From NCBI RefSeq assembly GCF_014193285.1, contig NZ_JACHZE010000001.1:806001-870000 (forward strand): 64,000 nucleotides of DNA, given 5' to 3'. Origin of the DNA: Atlantibacter sp. RC6. Lineage in GTDB: Bacteria > Pseudomonadota > Gammaproteobacteria > Enterobacterales > Enterobacteriaceae. The notes under the pieces are model-generated. The model was given only the letters and a program-made list of their open reading frames with translations. It did not search any database and was not told where the DNA came from. Of this stretch, positions 8,560-18,509 are shown piece by piece (position 1 is the stretch's first letter; each line of letters starts with the position of its first letter). The translations under genes and the position numbers were made by a program.

Positions 8560-10125
8560 ATGAGAGCAACCCCTATCTTTGAGGGCTATCTGACGACGCC
8601 ACGGAAAATGATCATGACGAGCATGATCGTCGGCGTCGTCATAGCGATGATCACGTCCGCGCTTTACGCCTTGTGGCTGCACCACAAGCGTGAACAGGGC
8701 TATGACATACTGGCGCAGGGTGTACAGCGTTACATGCGCGATTACTTCAACGATCTCGAAGCGGTTGCCGATACGCTACAGCCGCTCACCCAGTCAGAAT
8801 GTAATCACGTCTCCGCCGATCTTACGTCCCGTGCGGCGTTCAATATTAACGTCCGCGCCTTCGTGCTGGTCAATAACGACACGGCCTACTGTTCATCGGC
8901 GACGGGCAGTATGTCGGAACCCATGGCGAAGCTGGCGCCGGCAATCGATACCCATCAAAAGATTGATTTAGAAATCATGCCCGGTACGCCGATGATGCCC
9001 GGCAAACCGACTATCGCTATTTGGTATCAGGATCCCGCTAACGCGCAGCGCGGGATATTCACAACGTTGAATGTCAATTTAACGCCCTATCTGCTGTTCA
9101 CGTCACGCCATCGCGATGCGGCAAGCGTGGCGCTGGCAATCGGCGATAAAGCCATTAGCACGGCGTCGCCCGGCGTTCACAGCGTTGCCAGCCTGGCATC
9201 GCCGCCCCTGCGTACCGTCACCCTGGCGGATTATCCCATCAAGCTATTTATTTACGGCAGAACCTGGTCCCGGGAGGATATTGCGCTGTCAGCCCTGGCC
9301 GGGATTTTGTCTGGCGCGCTCGGCGGATGCCTGTGCGGTTACCTGCTGTATGTCCGTCAGCGCTCCGGTAAGGAGATCCTGCAAGGCATACGCCGCAATC
9401 AGTTTTATATTGTCTGGCAACCGGTGGTGGAATCCAAAAATCTCACCATGACCGGCGCGGAAGTGCTGATGCGCTGGGAACACCCTACGGCGGGCGCTAT
9501 CCCGCCCGACGCGTTTATTAACTTTGCCGAAGCCCAACAGCTTATTGTGCCGCTGACCCGCCATCTGTTTAAGCTGATCGCCAAAGAGGCCCCGCTGCTG
9601 ATGGGTATCCTGCCCCGGGGCGCGAAACTCGGCGTGAATATCGCGCCAGGGCATTTGCATTCGCCGGGGTTTAAAGAGGATATCCGCCAGTTCGCCGCCT
9701 CACTGCCCGACGGCCATTTCCAGGTGGTTTTTGAAATTACCGAACGGGATATGATCCAGGAGAAAGAAGCGGTGTCGCTGTTTGAATGGCTGCACCAGCA
9801 GGGATTCGAGATCGCCGTGGATGATTTCGGCACCGGCCACAGCGCGCTGATCTACCTGGAGCGCTTTACTCTGGATTACCTGAAAATCGATCGCGGTTTC
9901 GTTAACGCCATCGGCACCGAAACGGTGACCTCGCCGGTGCTGGATGCGGTGATCACCCTCGCCCGCCGGTTAAACATGACCACCGTCGCCGAGGGGGTAG
10001 AAACCTGGGAACAGACCAAATGGCTGCGCGATCGCGGGGTGAATTACCTGCAAGGATTTTTCTTTTCCCGCCCGGTACGCGTGGCCCAGCTTATCGACTG
10101 GCAGCGCCAGCGATCGGGTAAATAA
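8560..10125 (+). CDS. pdeN: Cyclic-di-GMP phosphodiesterase PdeN (Rtn), CSS-EAL type
   Basis: A 521-residue inner-membrane protein. An N-terminal membrane segment (about 18-40) leads to a periplasmic CSS-motif domain (CSSATG near residue 110), then a second membrane segment (about 240-265) and a cytoplasmic EAL domain. EAL-domain residues are visible as EVLMRW (the EAL position), NIAPGHL, EITERD, the DDFGTGHS loop and EGVETWEQ, so the catalytic set looks intact. CSS-EAL enzymes hydrolyse c-di-GMP and respond to periplasmic disulfide state. Similarity to E. coli Rtn/PdeN is high in EAL and lower in the sensor. Single gene. Confidence 0.94.
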   Translation: MRATPIFEGYLTTPRKMIMTSMIVGVVIAMITSALYALWLHHKREQGYDILAQGVQRYMRDYFNDLEAVADTLQPLTQSECNHVSADLTSRAAFNINVRAFVLVNNDTAYCSSATGSMSEPMAKLAPAIDTHQKIDLEIMPGTPMMPGKPTIAIWYQDPANAQRGIFTTLNVNLTPYLLFTSRHRDAASVALAIGDKAISTASPGVHSVASLASPPLRTVTLADYPIKLFIYGRTWSREDIALSALAGILSGALGGCLCGYLLYVRQRSGKEILQGIRRNQFYIVWQPVVESKNLTMTGAEVLMRWEHPTAGAIPPDAFINFAEAQQLIVPLTRHLFKLIAKEAPLLMGILPRGAKLGVNIAPGHLHSPGFKEDIRQFAASLPDGHFQVVFEITERDMIQEKEAVSLFEWLHQQGFEIAVDDFGTGHSALIYLERFTLDYLKIDRGFVNAIGTETVTSPVLDAVITLARRLNMTTVAEGVETWEQTKWLRDRGVNYLQGFFFSRPVRVAQLIDWQRQRSGK

Positions 10126-10202
10126 CCGATTCCGCGAGAATGTCGGGACATTTATTTCACAATCTCGCGCCCCTCACTTATTATTCACAGACAACAGCTT
10201 AG

Positions 10203-10220
10203 CCCGGCGGCAGCGCCGGG
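10203..10220 (+). other. GC-rich hairpin between pdeN and yejA
   Basis: Perfect 7-bp inverted repeat CCCGGCG/CGCCGGG with a four-base loop, 25 bases ahead of the yejA start and with no T run. It may be a weak pdeN terminator or a yejA leader structure. Confidence 0.4.
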
Positions 10221-10244
10221 ATAACTACAGGATCACGCCATCGT

Positions 10245-12050
10245 ATGCTTGCGCGCGCACTGATTTTACTGCTTAGCCTGATAAGCAGCGTGGGATATAC
10301 ACAAGAAATTAAAGAAAGCTATTCGCTGGCGGTGCTGGGCGAACCGAAATACGCCGTAGATTTCACCCACTTTGACTACGTCGACCCTGCCGCGCCCAAG
10401 GGTGGCAATATCACACTTTCTACTATCGGCACCTTTGATAACTTTAACCGCTACGCCCTGCGCGGCAATGCGGCGGTGCGCACCGAAAATCTCTACGACG
10501 CGCTGTTTACCACCTCCGATGACGAGCCGGCCAGCTACTATCCGCTGATTGCCGAACGGGTACGCTATCCGGATAACTACGCCTGGGCGGAAGTCGAAAT
10601 GAACCCCCGCGCCCGCTTCCACGACGGCAGCCCGATTACTGCCGAAGATGTCGCTTTCACCTTCTCAAAATTTATGACCGAAGGCGTGCCCCAGTTCCGG
10701 ATTTATTACAAAGGTGCGACGGTGAAAGCCATCGCGCCGCTGACGGTGCGTATCGAACTCGCCACGCCGGGCAAAGAGAACCTGCTGGGGCTGTTTTCCC
10801 TGCCGGTGATGCCGAAAGCGTTCTGGAAAGATCATAAGCTGAGCGATCCGCTCTCCACCCCACCGCTGGCGAGCGGTCCGTATAAAATCACCGCCTGGAA
10901 AATGGGCCAGTACGTGACCTATTCGCGGGTGAAGGATTACTGGGGTGCAAATCTGCCGGTAAACCGCGGACGCTGGAACTTCGATACTATCCGCTACGAC
11001 TACTACCTCGACGATAATGTGGCGTTTGAAGCGTTTAAGGCGGGCGCGTTTGATTTCCGCAGCGAAGTCAGCGCCAAAAACTGGGCCACCCGTTATATCG
11101 GCAAAAATTTCGACAATAAGTACATTGTCAAAGATGAGAAGAAAAGCGAGGCGGCCACCGATACCCGCTGGCTGGCGTTCAATATCCAACGGCCCCAGTT
11201 TGCCGACCGCCGGGTGCGCGAGGCCATCACCCTGGCGTTTGATTTTGAATGGATGAACAAAGCGCTGTTCTATAACGCATACAGCCGCGCCAACAGCTAT
11301 TTCCAGAATACCGACTATGCCGCGCGCGATTATCCCAAAGCCGATGAACTGGTCTTACTGGCCCCGATGAAAGCCGACCTGCCGCCAGAGGTGTTCACCT
11401 CAATCTATCAGCCGCCGGTTTCCAAAGGCGACGGTTTCGACCGGGACAATCTGCTGAAAGCCATCGAGTTGCTGAAACAGGCAGGATGGGAGCTGAAAAA
11501 CCAACAGCTGATAAACGTGAAAACCGGCCAACCGTTCAGCTTTGAGCTGCTGCTCTCCTCTGGCGGCAATAACCAGTGGGTGCTGCCGTTCCAGCATAAT
11601 CTTGAACGCCTGGGCATTACGCTGAATATTCGCCAGGTGGATAACTCACAAATCACCAACCGGCTACGCACCCGGGACTACGACATGATGCCGACGCTGT
11701 GGCGCGCCATGCCGTGGCCGAGCTCCGATCTGCAAATCTCCTGGGCATCGGAATACATTGATTCCACCTATAACGCGCCCGGCGTGAAAAGCCCGGTGGT
11801 GGATAAGCTGATCGCGCAGATTATGGCGCATCAGGGCGATAAAGATAAACTGCTGCCGCTGGGCCGCGCGCTGGACCGTGTCCTCACCTGGAATTTCTAT
11901 ATGCTGCCCATGTGGTATATGTCCTCCGACCGTTACGCGTACTGGGATAAGTTTTCCCATCCGGCGGTAGCGCCCATCTATTCCCTGGGTTTCGATACCT
12001 GGTGGTATGACGTTAACCGGGCGGAAAAACTGCCCGCCGCGCGGCGTTAA
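10245..12050 (+). CDS. yejA: Peptide ABC transporter periplasmic binding protein YejA
   Basis: A 601-residue SBP_bac_5 (DppA/OppA family) binding protein with an N-terminal signal peptide (hydrophobic residues 4-17, cleavage probably after about residue 19). Family features include the early VDFTHFDYVDPAAPKGG segment and the SDPLSTPPLASGPYKI region. YejABEF imports peptides, and in E. coli it is needed for uptake of the peptide-nucleotide antibiotic microcin C. First gene of a tight operon with yejB ten bases downstream. Confidence 0.95.
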   Translation: MLARALILLLSLISSVGYTQEIKESYSLAVLGEPKYAVDFTHFDYVDPAAPKGGNITLSTIGTFDNFNRYALRGNAAVRTENLYDALFTTSDDEPASYYPLIAERVRYPDNYAWAEVEMNPRARFHDGSPITAEDVAFTFSKFMTEGVPQFRIYYKGATVKAIAPLTVRIELATPGKENLLGLFSLPVMPKAFWKDHKLSDPLSTPPLASGPYKITAWKMGQYVTYSRVKDYWGANLPVNRGRWNFDTIRYDYYLDDNVAFEAFKAGAFDFRSEVSAKNWATRYIGKNFDNKYIVKDEKKSEAATDTRWLAFNIQRPQFADRRVREAITLAFDFEWMNKALFYNAYSRANSYFQNTDYAARDYPKADELVLLAPMKADLPPEVFTSIYQPPVSKGDGFDRDNLLKAIELLKQAGWELKNQQLINVKTGQPFSFELLLSSGGNNQWVLPFQHNLERLGITLNIRQVDNSQITNRLRTRDYDMMPTLWRAMPWPSSDLQISWASEYIDSTYNAPGVKSPVVDKLIAQIMAHQGDKDKLLPLGRALDRVLTWNFYMLPMWYMSSDRYAYWDKFSHPAVAPIYSLGFDTWWYDVNRAEKLPAARR

Positions 12051-12059
12051 GGAGCGACA

Positions 12060-13157
12060 ATGGGCGCGTATCTGATTCGTCGTCTGCTGCTGATTATCCC
12101 GACCCTGTGGGCGATCATCACGATTAACTTTTTCATCGTCCAGATCGCCCCGGGCGGGCCGGTGGATCAGGCGATTTCCGCTATTCAGTTTGGCCGCGGC
12201 GGCGGGATCCCGGGCGTCAGTGGCGAAGGGGGCGGCCTGGGCCATGCCCAGGCGGGCGTGCGCAACCCTGGCGATAGCCAGTATCGCGGCGCGCGTGGGT
12301 TAGATCCGGAGATTATTGAAGAGATCACCAAACGCTACGGTTTTGATAAACCGCTGCATGAGCGCTATTTCACCATGCTGAAGGACTATGTGCGTTTCGA
12401 TTTCGGCAACAGCCTGTTTCGCAGCGCCTCGGTGCTGGCGCTGATCCGCGACAGCCTGCCGGTGTCTATCACCCTTGGGCTCTGGAGCACATTAATTATT
12501 TACCTGGTGTCGATACCGTTGGGTATCCGCAAGGCGGTACGGAACGGCAGCGCGTTTGATGTCTGGAGCAGCGCGCTGATCATTGTCGGCTACGCCATTC
12601 CCGCGTTTCTGTTCGCCATCTTGCTGATTGTGCTGTTCGCGGGCGGCACCTGGTTCGATCTGTTCCCGCTGCGCGGCCTGGTATCGGCTAATTTCGACAG
12701 CCTGCCCTGGTATAAACAGATTACCGATTATCTGTGGCATATCACGCTGCCGGTGCTGGCGACGGTGATTGGCGGTTTTGCGGCGTTAACCATGCTGACC
12801 AAAAACTCCTTTCTCGATGAAATCCGCAAACAGTATGTGGTGACAGCCCGGGCCAAAGGTTTGGGCGAAAAACAGATCCTGCGCGGCCACGTGTTTCGCA
12901 ACGCCATGCTGCTGGTGATCGCCGGATTTCCGGCGGCGTTTATCAGCATGTTTTTTACCGGCTCGCTGCTGATAGAAGTGATGTTTTCTCTCAACGGGCT
13001 GGGGCTGTTGGGTTATGAAGCCACCGTGTCGCGGGATTATCCGGTGATGTTCGGCACGCTGTATATTTTTACGCTAATCGGCCTGCTGCTGAATATCCTG
13101 AGCGATATCACCTATACGCTGGTCGACCCACGTATTGATTTTGAGGGACGCGGATGA
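12060..13157 (+). CDS. yejB: Peptide ABC transporter permease YejB
   Basis: A 365-residue inner-membrane permease (BPD_transp_1) with about six membrane segments, beginning [19 protein letters not shown] as in E. coli. A glycine-rich periplasmic stretch (about residues 46-80) separates the first two segments, as in the family. The EAA-type loop for ATPase docking is near [28 protein letters not shown] precedes the ATG. It ends inside the start of yejE (4-base overlap). Confidence 0.95.
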   Translation: MGAYLIRRLLLIIPTLWAIITINFFIVQIAPGGPVDQAISAIQFGRGGGIPGVSGEGGGLGHAQAGVRNPGDSQYRGARGLDPEIIEEITKRYGFDKPLHERYFTMLKDYVRFDFGNSLFRSASVLALIRDSLPVSITLGLWSTLIIYLVSIPLGIRKAVRNGSAFDVWSSALIIVGYAIPAFLFAILLIVLFAGGTWFDLFPLRGLVSANFDSLPWYKQITDYLWHITLPVLATVIGGFAALTMLTKNSFLDEIRKQYVVTARAKGLGEKQILRGHVFRNAMLLVIAGFPAAFISMFFTGSLLIEVMFSLNGLGLLGYEATVSRDYPVMFGTLYIFTLIGLLLNILSDITYTLVDPRIDFEGRG

Positions 13158-14179
13158 GTCGCTTAAGCCCCGTAAACCAGGCGCGCTGGGCGCGATTTCG
13201 CCGCAACCGCCGGGGGTTCTGGTCGCTGTGGATTTTCGTGGTGATTTTTATATTAAGCCTGGCCTCTGAACTGATTGCCAACGACCGCCCGTTAGTGGTG
13301 CATTATCAGGATCGCTGGTTTTTCCCGGCGCTGGTTAACTACAGCGAAAGCGATTTTGGCGGCCCGCTGGCCACCCGGGCAAACTATCAGGACCCGTGGC
13401 TGGCGCAGCGCATCGAACAGCACGGCTGGGTGCTGTGGGCGCCGATCCGCTTCGGCGCGAACTCGATTAACTATGCCACCGATCTCCCCTTCCCTTCGCC
13501 ACCCTCGGCGCAAAACTGGCTGGGTACCGACGCCAACGGCGGCGATGTGCTGGCGCGCATCCTTTACGGTACGCGCATCTCGATTTTGTTCGGCCTGATG
13601 CTGACTCTATGCTCCAGCGTGATTGGCGTGACGGCAGGCGCGATCCAGGGCTACTACGGCGGGAAAGTCGATCTGTGGGGGCAGCGATTTATCGAAGTCT
13701 GGTCGGGAATGCCGACGCTGTTCCTGATCATTTTGCTGTCCAGCGTGGTGCAGCCCAACTTCTGGTGGCTGCTGGCGATCACCGTGATTTTCGGCTGGAT
13801 GAGCCTGGTCGGCGTGGTGCGGGCGGAGTTTCTGCGCACCCGTAACTTTGACTATATCCGTGCCGCCCAGGCGCTGGGCGTCAACGATCGGGCCATTATG
13901 TGGCGGCATATGTTGCCCAACGCCATGGTGGCGACCCTGACCTTTTTACCGTTTATTCTTTGCGGTTCGATCACCACGCTGACCTCACTGGATTTTCTTG
14001 GTTTCGGTCTGCCGCTGGGATCGCCGTCGCTCGGCGAGTTGCTGTTGCAAGGTAAGAATAACTTACAGGCCCCATGGCTTGGCATTACCGCTTTTTTCTC
14101 GCTGGCGATTTTGCTGTCACTGCTTATTTTTATCGGCGAAGCGGTGCGCGACGCCTTCGACCCCAGTAAGGTAGCGTAA
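13154..14179 (+). CDS. yejE: Peptide ABC transporter permease YejE
   Basis: A 341-residue permease, the E. coli length, forming the heterodimeric membrane channel with YejB. The C-terminal half is a BPD_transp_1 domain with the loop [21 protein letters not shown] for ATPase contact. An N-terminal OppC-type segment (about 18-45) precedes a long periplasmic loop. The start ATGA overlaps the yejB stop, indicating coupled translation; yejF begins one base after its stop. Confidence 0.95.
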   Translation: MSRLSPVNQARWARFRRNRRGFWSLWIFVVIFILSLASELIANDRPLVVHYQDRWFFPALVNYSESDFGGPLATRANYQDPWLAQRIEQHGWVLWAPIRFGANSINYATDLPFPSPPSAQNWLGTDANGGDVLARILYGTRISILFGLMLTLCSSVIGVTAGAIQGYYGGKVDLWGQRFIEVWSGMPTLFLIILLSSVVQPNFWWLLAITVIFGWMSLVGVVRAEFLRTRNFDYIRAAQALGVNDRAIMWRHMLPNAMVATLTFLPFILCGSITTLTSLDFLGFGLPLGSPSLGELLLQGKNNLQAPWLGITAFFSLAILLSLLIFIGEAVRDAFDPSKVA

Positions 14180-14180
14180 T

Positions 14181-15770
14181 ATGACGTCTCCCCTGCTCTC
14201 CATCGACGGGCTTTCCATTGCCTTTCGCCAGAACAACGTTGAACGCCAGGTGGTGGATAATCTGTCGCTCAGCATCAACGCGGGCGAAACCCTGGCGCTG
14301 GTGGGCGAATCCGGTTCTGGCAAAAGCGTCACCGCCCTGTCGATTCTGCGCCTGCTGCCGACGCCGCCTGCGCTCTATCCGCAGGGCGATATTCTGTTCC
14401 AGGGGCAAACGCTGCTGCATGCCAGCGAAGCGCAGCTGCGCAAGGTGCGCGGCAATAAAATCGCCATGATTTTTCAGGAACCGATGGTGTCCCTGAACCC
14501 GCTGCACACTATCGAAAAGCAGCTATATGAAGTGCTGTCGTTGCATCGCGGGATGCGCCGTGAACCGGCGCGGGCTGAAATACTCACCTGCCTGGAACGG
14601 GTGGGGATCCGCCAGCCTGCCAGCCGGTTAAATGATTACCCACACCAGCTTTCCGGCGGCGAGCGCCAGCGGGTGATGATCGCCATGGCGCTGTTGACCC
14701 GCCCGCAGTTGCTGATCGCCGACGAGCCCACCACGGCGCTGGACGTCACCGTGCAGGCGCAAATCCTCCAGTTGTTGGATGAGCTGAAACGCGAGCTGAA
14801 TATGGGCCTGCTGTTTATCACCCACAATCTGAATATCGTTAAAAGGCTGGCGGACAATGTCGCGGTGATGCAAAACGGCCAGTGCGTGGAGCAAAACGCG
14901 ACGCGCCCGCTGTTCAGCCAGCCGCATCACCCTTATACCCAAAAGCTGCTGGCGTCTGAGCCGGAAGGCGATCCGGTCGCCCTCCCCGCCGACAGCCCGG
15001 TGCTGTTACGGGTAGCGGATTTACAGGTCGCGTTTCCCCTACGGCGCGGGATTTTCCGCCGCACCGTAGGGCACCACTATGCGCTGCGTCATCTGAGTTT
15101 TGAACTGCGGGCCGGTGAAAGCCTGGGGCTGGTGGGCGAATCCGGTTCCGGTAAAAGTACTACCGGCCTGGCGCTGCTGCGGCTGATCCCTTCGCTGGGT
15201 GAAATCTGGTTTGACGGGCAGCCGCTGCATCAGTGGAACCGCAAGCAGATGTTGCCGGTGCGTCATCGCATCCAGGTGGTGTTTCAGGACCCGAACTCGT
15301 CGCTCAATCCCCGTCTGGATGTACTGCAAATTATTGAAGAGGGCTTACGGGTACATCATCCGGAATTGACCGCCCAACAGCGCGAAGCCCAGGTGATGGA
15401 CGTGATGCAGGAAGTGGGGCTCGACCCACAAACACGCCACCGCTATCCGGCGGAGTTTTCCGGCGGCCAGCGTCAGCGCATCGCCATTGCCCGCGCCCTG
15501 ATCCTGAAGCCGGACCTGATGGTGCTGGATGAACCGACCTCATCTCTCGACAGAACCGTTCAGGCGCAAATTCTGGCGCTATTGAAATCATTGCAGGCGA
15601 AGCACCGCCTGGCCTGGCTGTTTATCAGCCACGATCTGGAAGTGGTGCGTTCGCTGTGTCATCAGGTGGTGGTGTTGAAACAGGGAGAAGTGGTCGAACA
15701 GGGGCCGTGCGGGCAGGTGTTTGCCTCGCCGGCGGCGGAATATACCCGCCAGCTGCTTACGCTGCGCTGA
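14181..15770 (+). CDS. yejF: Peptide ABC transporter ATPase YejF (two cassettes)
   Basis: A 529-residue protein with two ABC ATPase domains fused in tandem. Walker A GESGSGKS occurs in both halves (about residues 41 and 320), with signature motifs LSGGERQR and FSGGQRQR and Walker B regions [12 protein letters not shown] and [12 protein letters not shown]. Both sites look catalytically intact. It energises YejBE. Last gene of yejABEF, converging on yejG with a three-base gap. Confidence 0.96.
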   Translation: MTSPLLSIDGLSIAFRQNNVERQVVDNLSLSINAGETLALVGESGSGKSVTALSILRLLPTPPALYPQGDILFQGQTLLHASEAQLRKVRGNKIAMIFQEPMVSLNPLHTIEKQLYEVLSLHRGMRREPARAEILTCLERVGIRQPASRLNDYPHQLSGGERQRVMIAMALLTRPQLLIADEPTTALDVTVQAQILQLLDELKRELNMGLLFITHNLNIVKRLADNVAVMQNGQCVEQNATRPLFSQPHHPYTQKLLASEPEGDPVALPADSPVLLRVADLQVAFPLRRGIFRRTVGHHYALRHLSFELRAGESLGLVGESGSGKSTTGLALLRLIPSLGEIWFDGQPLHQWNRKQMLPVRHRIQVVFQDPNSSLNPRLDVLQIIEEGLRVHHPELTAQQREAQVMDVMQEVGLDPQTRHRYPAEFSGGQRQRIAIARALILKPDLMVLDEPTSSLDRTVQAQILALLKSLQAKHRLAWLFISHDLEVVRSLCHQVVVLKQGEVVEQGPCGQVFASPAAEYTRQLLTLR

Positions 15771-15773
15771 TCC

Positions 15774-16115
15774 TCAGAAGGGATTCTGGCCGGAAAAGGT
15801 TTCGGCAATGGCAACGCCAAAGTTTTTCAGACGGCAGGTCGCCGCGAATTCGTCCTGCCGGTCCACGAACAGGCATGGTTCGCCCTCGCACTCCAGCACC
15901 GCGCAATCCACTTCAATATCCGTTAACGCCTGGCTTAATTTGTTCATCACCTGCCATGCGTTATCCACCGGGCTGAGCAGCTTCAGGCCCACCAGGCAAT
16001 CGTCTTCGCTTTGCGCGCATTGCGGAATCGGTTCAACTTTTGAACCTGCGAAACCCGTCAGCCAACGATAGCTATTGGGCAAACGATGGACGATGGAAAG
16101 TTGTAACGTATTCAT
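15774..16115 (-). CDS. yejG: Conserved protein YejG
   Basis: A 113-residue cytoplasmic protein beginning [18 protein letters not shown] and matching E. coli YejG over its length, including the tail [14 protein letters not shown]. No catalytic motif is recognised; in E. coli it has been linked to aminoglycoside tolerance, with mechanism unknown. The start at 16115 follows a GGGGAAG ribosome site. An unusual pair of competing hairpins lies in the likely leader (16204-16256). Confidence 0.88.
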   Translation of the reverse strand: MNTLQLSIVHRLPNSYRWLTGFAGSKVEPIPQCAQSEDDCLVGLKLLSPVDNAWQVMNKLSQALTDIEVDCAVLECEGEPCLFVDRQDEFAATCRLKNFGVAIAETFSGQNPF

Positions 16116-16203
16116 AATACTTCCCCAGCAAGAGCAAAAAATCACAATCACTTTACATACAGGTTAACACAATGTTGACGAAACGTAACATGATCAACAT
16201 AGA

Positions 16204-16256
16204 AAACGGTTACACTGTTGCAAAAATTTCGGTTACTCATTCATCGGTAACCGTTT
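16204..16256 (-). promoter_or_regulatory. Competing inverted repeats upstream of yejG
   Basis: AAACGGTTAC at 16204-16213 is a perfect inverse of GTAACCGTTT at 16247-16256, while CGGTTAC at 16230-16236 can pair with the same right arm (16247-16253). The two hairpins exclude each other. Read on the minus strand, the shorter one is followed by AAATTTTTG, resembling a terminator/antiterminator pair in the yejG leader. The repeats are visible; the regulatory role is inference. Confidence 0.45.
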
Positions 16257-16421
16257 ATTTTTGTGCGGTACTTCTCATTTCGGCGCTATATGTAACCTGT
16301 AACGCGATCTAACTCAACCTTTTTTGACTACAAAAAAATGACTTTTTAAGACCTTTACATTTACATTCGCGAAACAAATTGTACGGAGCCGGGGAATTTA
16401 TTCGTTGATATGGATTAAGAA
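16257..16421. other. AT-rich intergenic stretch between yejG and bcr
   Basis: Part of the 337-base gap separating yejG from the end of bcr. It is AT-rich, with A and T runs near 16320-16350. No gene, RNA or clear promoter is recognised; a yejG promoter would be expected here. Confidence 0.4.
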
Positions 16422-16442
16422 AGGGGTAGTTTTCATACCCCT
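16422..16442 (-). terminator. Putative terminator after bcr
   Basis: Stem AGGGGTA/TACCCCT (16422-16428 and 16436-16442), ten bases past the bcr stop on the minus strand. The tail (TTCTT) is only partly T-rich. Confidence 0.6.
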
Positions 16443-16452
16443 GGAGTGGCAG

Positions 16453-17646
16453 TTAGCGGTGTCTTTTTGGACGACTGGCGTAGAGATAAAAAAGAAGCGA
16501 ACAGGTCGCGCAAAACGCAATAGAGCCGATCATCGGCCAGGCGGAATTAAAGGTGAACATTGAAAGCAGCGCGCCGGTAATCGCGCCAATGCCGAAGCGA
16601 AATGTCCCCGCCAGCGATGATGCCGTCCCGGCCATATGCGGAAACTCATCCAGAATGACCGCCATGGCGTTAGAGGCCACCATTGAAATACAGCCAACAA
16701 ACGCCGCCACGCCCAGCACCAGCGCCCAGAAGCCGAAGTTAAACTGCGCGCTCACCACCATCCACACCGCCATCGCAAACTGAATAAACAGCCCGGTGCG
16801 GAACATGCGCAGCGCCCCAATACGCCGTACGAAGCGGCTGTTAAATATCGTCATCACAAACAGGAACACGATATTCAGCGCGAAGTAATAACCAAAATCC
16901 TGCGGTGAAACGTGGTTAATTTCGATATAGACAAACGGCCCGGCACTCAGGAAGGAGAACATCCCGGCGAAGCTGAAGCCGCTGGCGAGCATGTAACTGA
17001 GTACGCGCTTATGGCGAAACAGCGAGGCAAAGTTCCCCACCGTGGTGCGGAAGTGGAATTTTTGCCGCCGCTCGGCTGGAAGCGTTTCCGAAATCAAAAA
17101 GAAAATCATCGCCGAGGCGATCAGCGCCGCCACCGCCAGGATCCAGAAGATAGTATGCCAGCTGAACCACACCAGCACCGCCCCGCCTACCATCGGCGCC
17201 ACCAACGGCGCAATGGTGGTGACCAGCATCACGAACGACATCATGCGCGAGAACTCCTCTTTGGGATAGATATCGCGCATCAGGGCGTTAATCACCACGC
17301 TTGCCGCCGCAGCCGCCAGGCCGTGCAGAAAGCGCATGGCGATCAGCTGGTCGATAGTCTGGGAGAGCGCGCAGGCTATCGCCGCCACGGCAAACACCAG
17401 GGTTCCGCCGAGGATCACCGGCTTGCGGCCCAGGCTGTCCGCCATCGGGCCGTAAAATAGCTGCCCCACCGCAAAGCCCAGAATATAGGTGCTGAGCGTC
17501 ATCTGGGCGCTGCCGGCGGGCACGCCGAACTGCTGGGAAATCACCGGCAGCGCGGGCAAATACATATCGATAGACAGCGGCATCAGCATGGCTAACAGGC
17601 CAAGAATAATGACGATCCCCATCGAGGAATTTTGTCGGGTGGTCAC
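16453..17646 (-). CDS. bcr: Bicyclomycin/sulfonamide efflux protein Bcr (MFS)
   Basis: A 397-residue DHA1-type drug/proton antiporter with about 12 membrane segments and the family motif [16 protein letters not shown] after segment 2. It exports bicyclomycin, sulfonamides and dipeptides such as cysteinyl compounds. A GTG start at 17646 is chosen: AGGAG sits six bases ahead and the protein begins (M)TTRQNSS as in E. coli. An ATG at 17661, directly after the rsuA stop, has no ribosome site. It follows rsuA and is probably co-transcribed with it. Confidence 0.94.
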   Translation of the reverse strand: MTTRQNSSMGIVIILGLLAMLMPLSIDMYLPALPVISQQFGVPAGSAQMTLSTYILGFAVGQLFYGPMADSLGRKPVILGGTLVFAVAAIACALSQTIDQLIAMRFLHGLAAAAASVVINALMRDIYPKEEFSRMMSFVMLVTTIAPLVAPMVGGAVLVWFSWHTIFWILAVAALIASAMIFFLISETLPAERRQKFHFRTTVGNFASLFRHKRVLSYMLASGFSFAGMFSFLSAGPFVYIEINHVSPQDFGYYFALNIVFLFVMTIFNSRFVRRIGALRMFRTGLFIQFAMAVWMVVSAQFNFGFWALVLGVAAFVGCISMVASNAMAVILDEFPHMAGTASSLAGTFRFGIGAITGALLSMFTFNSAWPMIGSIAFCATCSLLFYLYASRPKRHR

Positions 17647-17661
17647 TCCACTCTCCTGCAT

Positions 17662-18369
17662 TTAGCGTGACGGCAAGCCGACACTGGCAATTTCGTCGTC
17701 AGTCAGCGGGCGGTATTCGCCCGGCGCTAAATCGTCATCCAACACAATCGCGCCAATACGTTCGCGGTGCAGCTCCACCACGTGGTTGCCCACTGCGGCG
17801 AACATGCGCTTCACCTGATGGTAGCGGCCCTCGCTGATGGTCAGACGCACCTCCGTCGGGGTGATCACTTCCAGCACTGCGGGTTTGGTGAGATCTTTTT
17901 CGTTATGCAGTTGAACACCCTTTGCGAACTGGTCAGCGGTATCATCCGCGACCGGCGACTCCAGCGTCACCCGATAGGTTTTCTCGCAATGATGGCGCGG
18001 CGACGTGATACGATGGGACCACTGGCCATCATCGGTCAGCAGCACCAGACCGGTGGTATCAATATCCAGACGCCCGGCGGCATGCAGTTTGTGCGCCAGC
18101 GGTTCATCCAGGAAATAAAGAATGGTGGGATGATCCGGGTCGTCAGTGGAGCAAACGTAGCCCTGAGGCTTATTGAGCATAAAATAGCGCGGGCCGCTCT
18201 GCTGCACGAGAGAGTTGCCTTCATAGGCCACATCATGTTCGGGTTTCAGTTTGAACGCGCTGTCTTTAACCGGTTCGCCATCAACGGTCACCCGGCTGGC
18301 GCGGATCTCACGCCCGGCAATAGCGCGGCTGATGCCTAGCTGCTGGGCGATAAATTTATCAAGTCGCAT
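17662..18369 (-). CDS. rsuA: 16S rRNA pseudouridine(516) synthase RsuA
   Basis: A 235-residue protein with an N-terminal S4 RNA-binding domain ([20 protein letters not shown], about 1-60) and a catalytic RsuA/RluB-type domain. The active-site aspartate is in [17 protein letters not shown], and the conserved [11 protein letters not shown] motif is near the end. It converts U516 of 16S rRNA to pseudouridine. First gene of rsuA-bcr, divergent from radD. Confidence 0.97.
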   Translation of the reverse strand: MRLDKFIAQQLGISRAIAGREIRASRVTVDGEPVKDSAFKLKPEHDVAYEGNSLVQQSGPRYFMLNKPQGYVCSTDDPDHPTILYFLDEPLAHKLHAAGRLDIDTTGLVLLTDDGQWSHRITSPRHHCEKTYRVTLESPVADDTADQFAKGVQLHNEKDLTKPAVLEVITPTEVRLTISEGRYHQVKRMFAAVGNHVVELHRERIGAIVLDDDLAPGEYRPLTDDEIASVGLPSR

Positions 18370-18509
18370 TGAAGTATTTTGCCTGTTTAACGCGGTCCAG
18401 CGTTGGCTGGTAAGGAAGAAATCATTAAGACCGGTGAGTATAGCGGGCTAATGGGCCCGCTCAAGATTAAAATGATATTTCGCACGCTAATGAATTTGAA
18501 AAGCACTGA

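Noticed and set aside
16453..17661. Longer bcr from ATG 17661
   Set aside because: The ATG follows the rsuA stop without a ribosome site, while GTG 17646 has AGGAG at ideal spacing and matches the known N-terminus.
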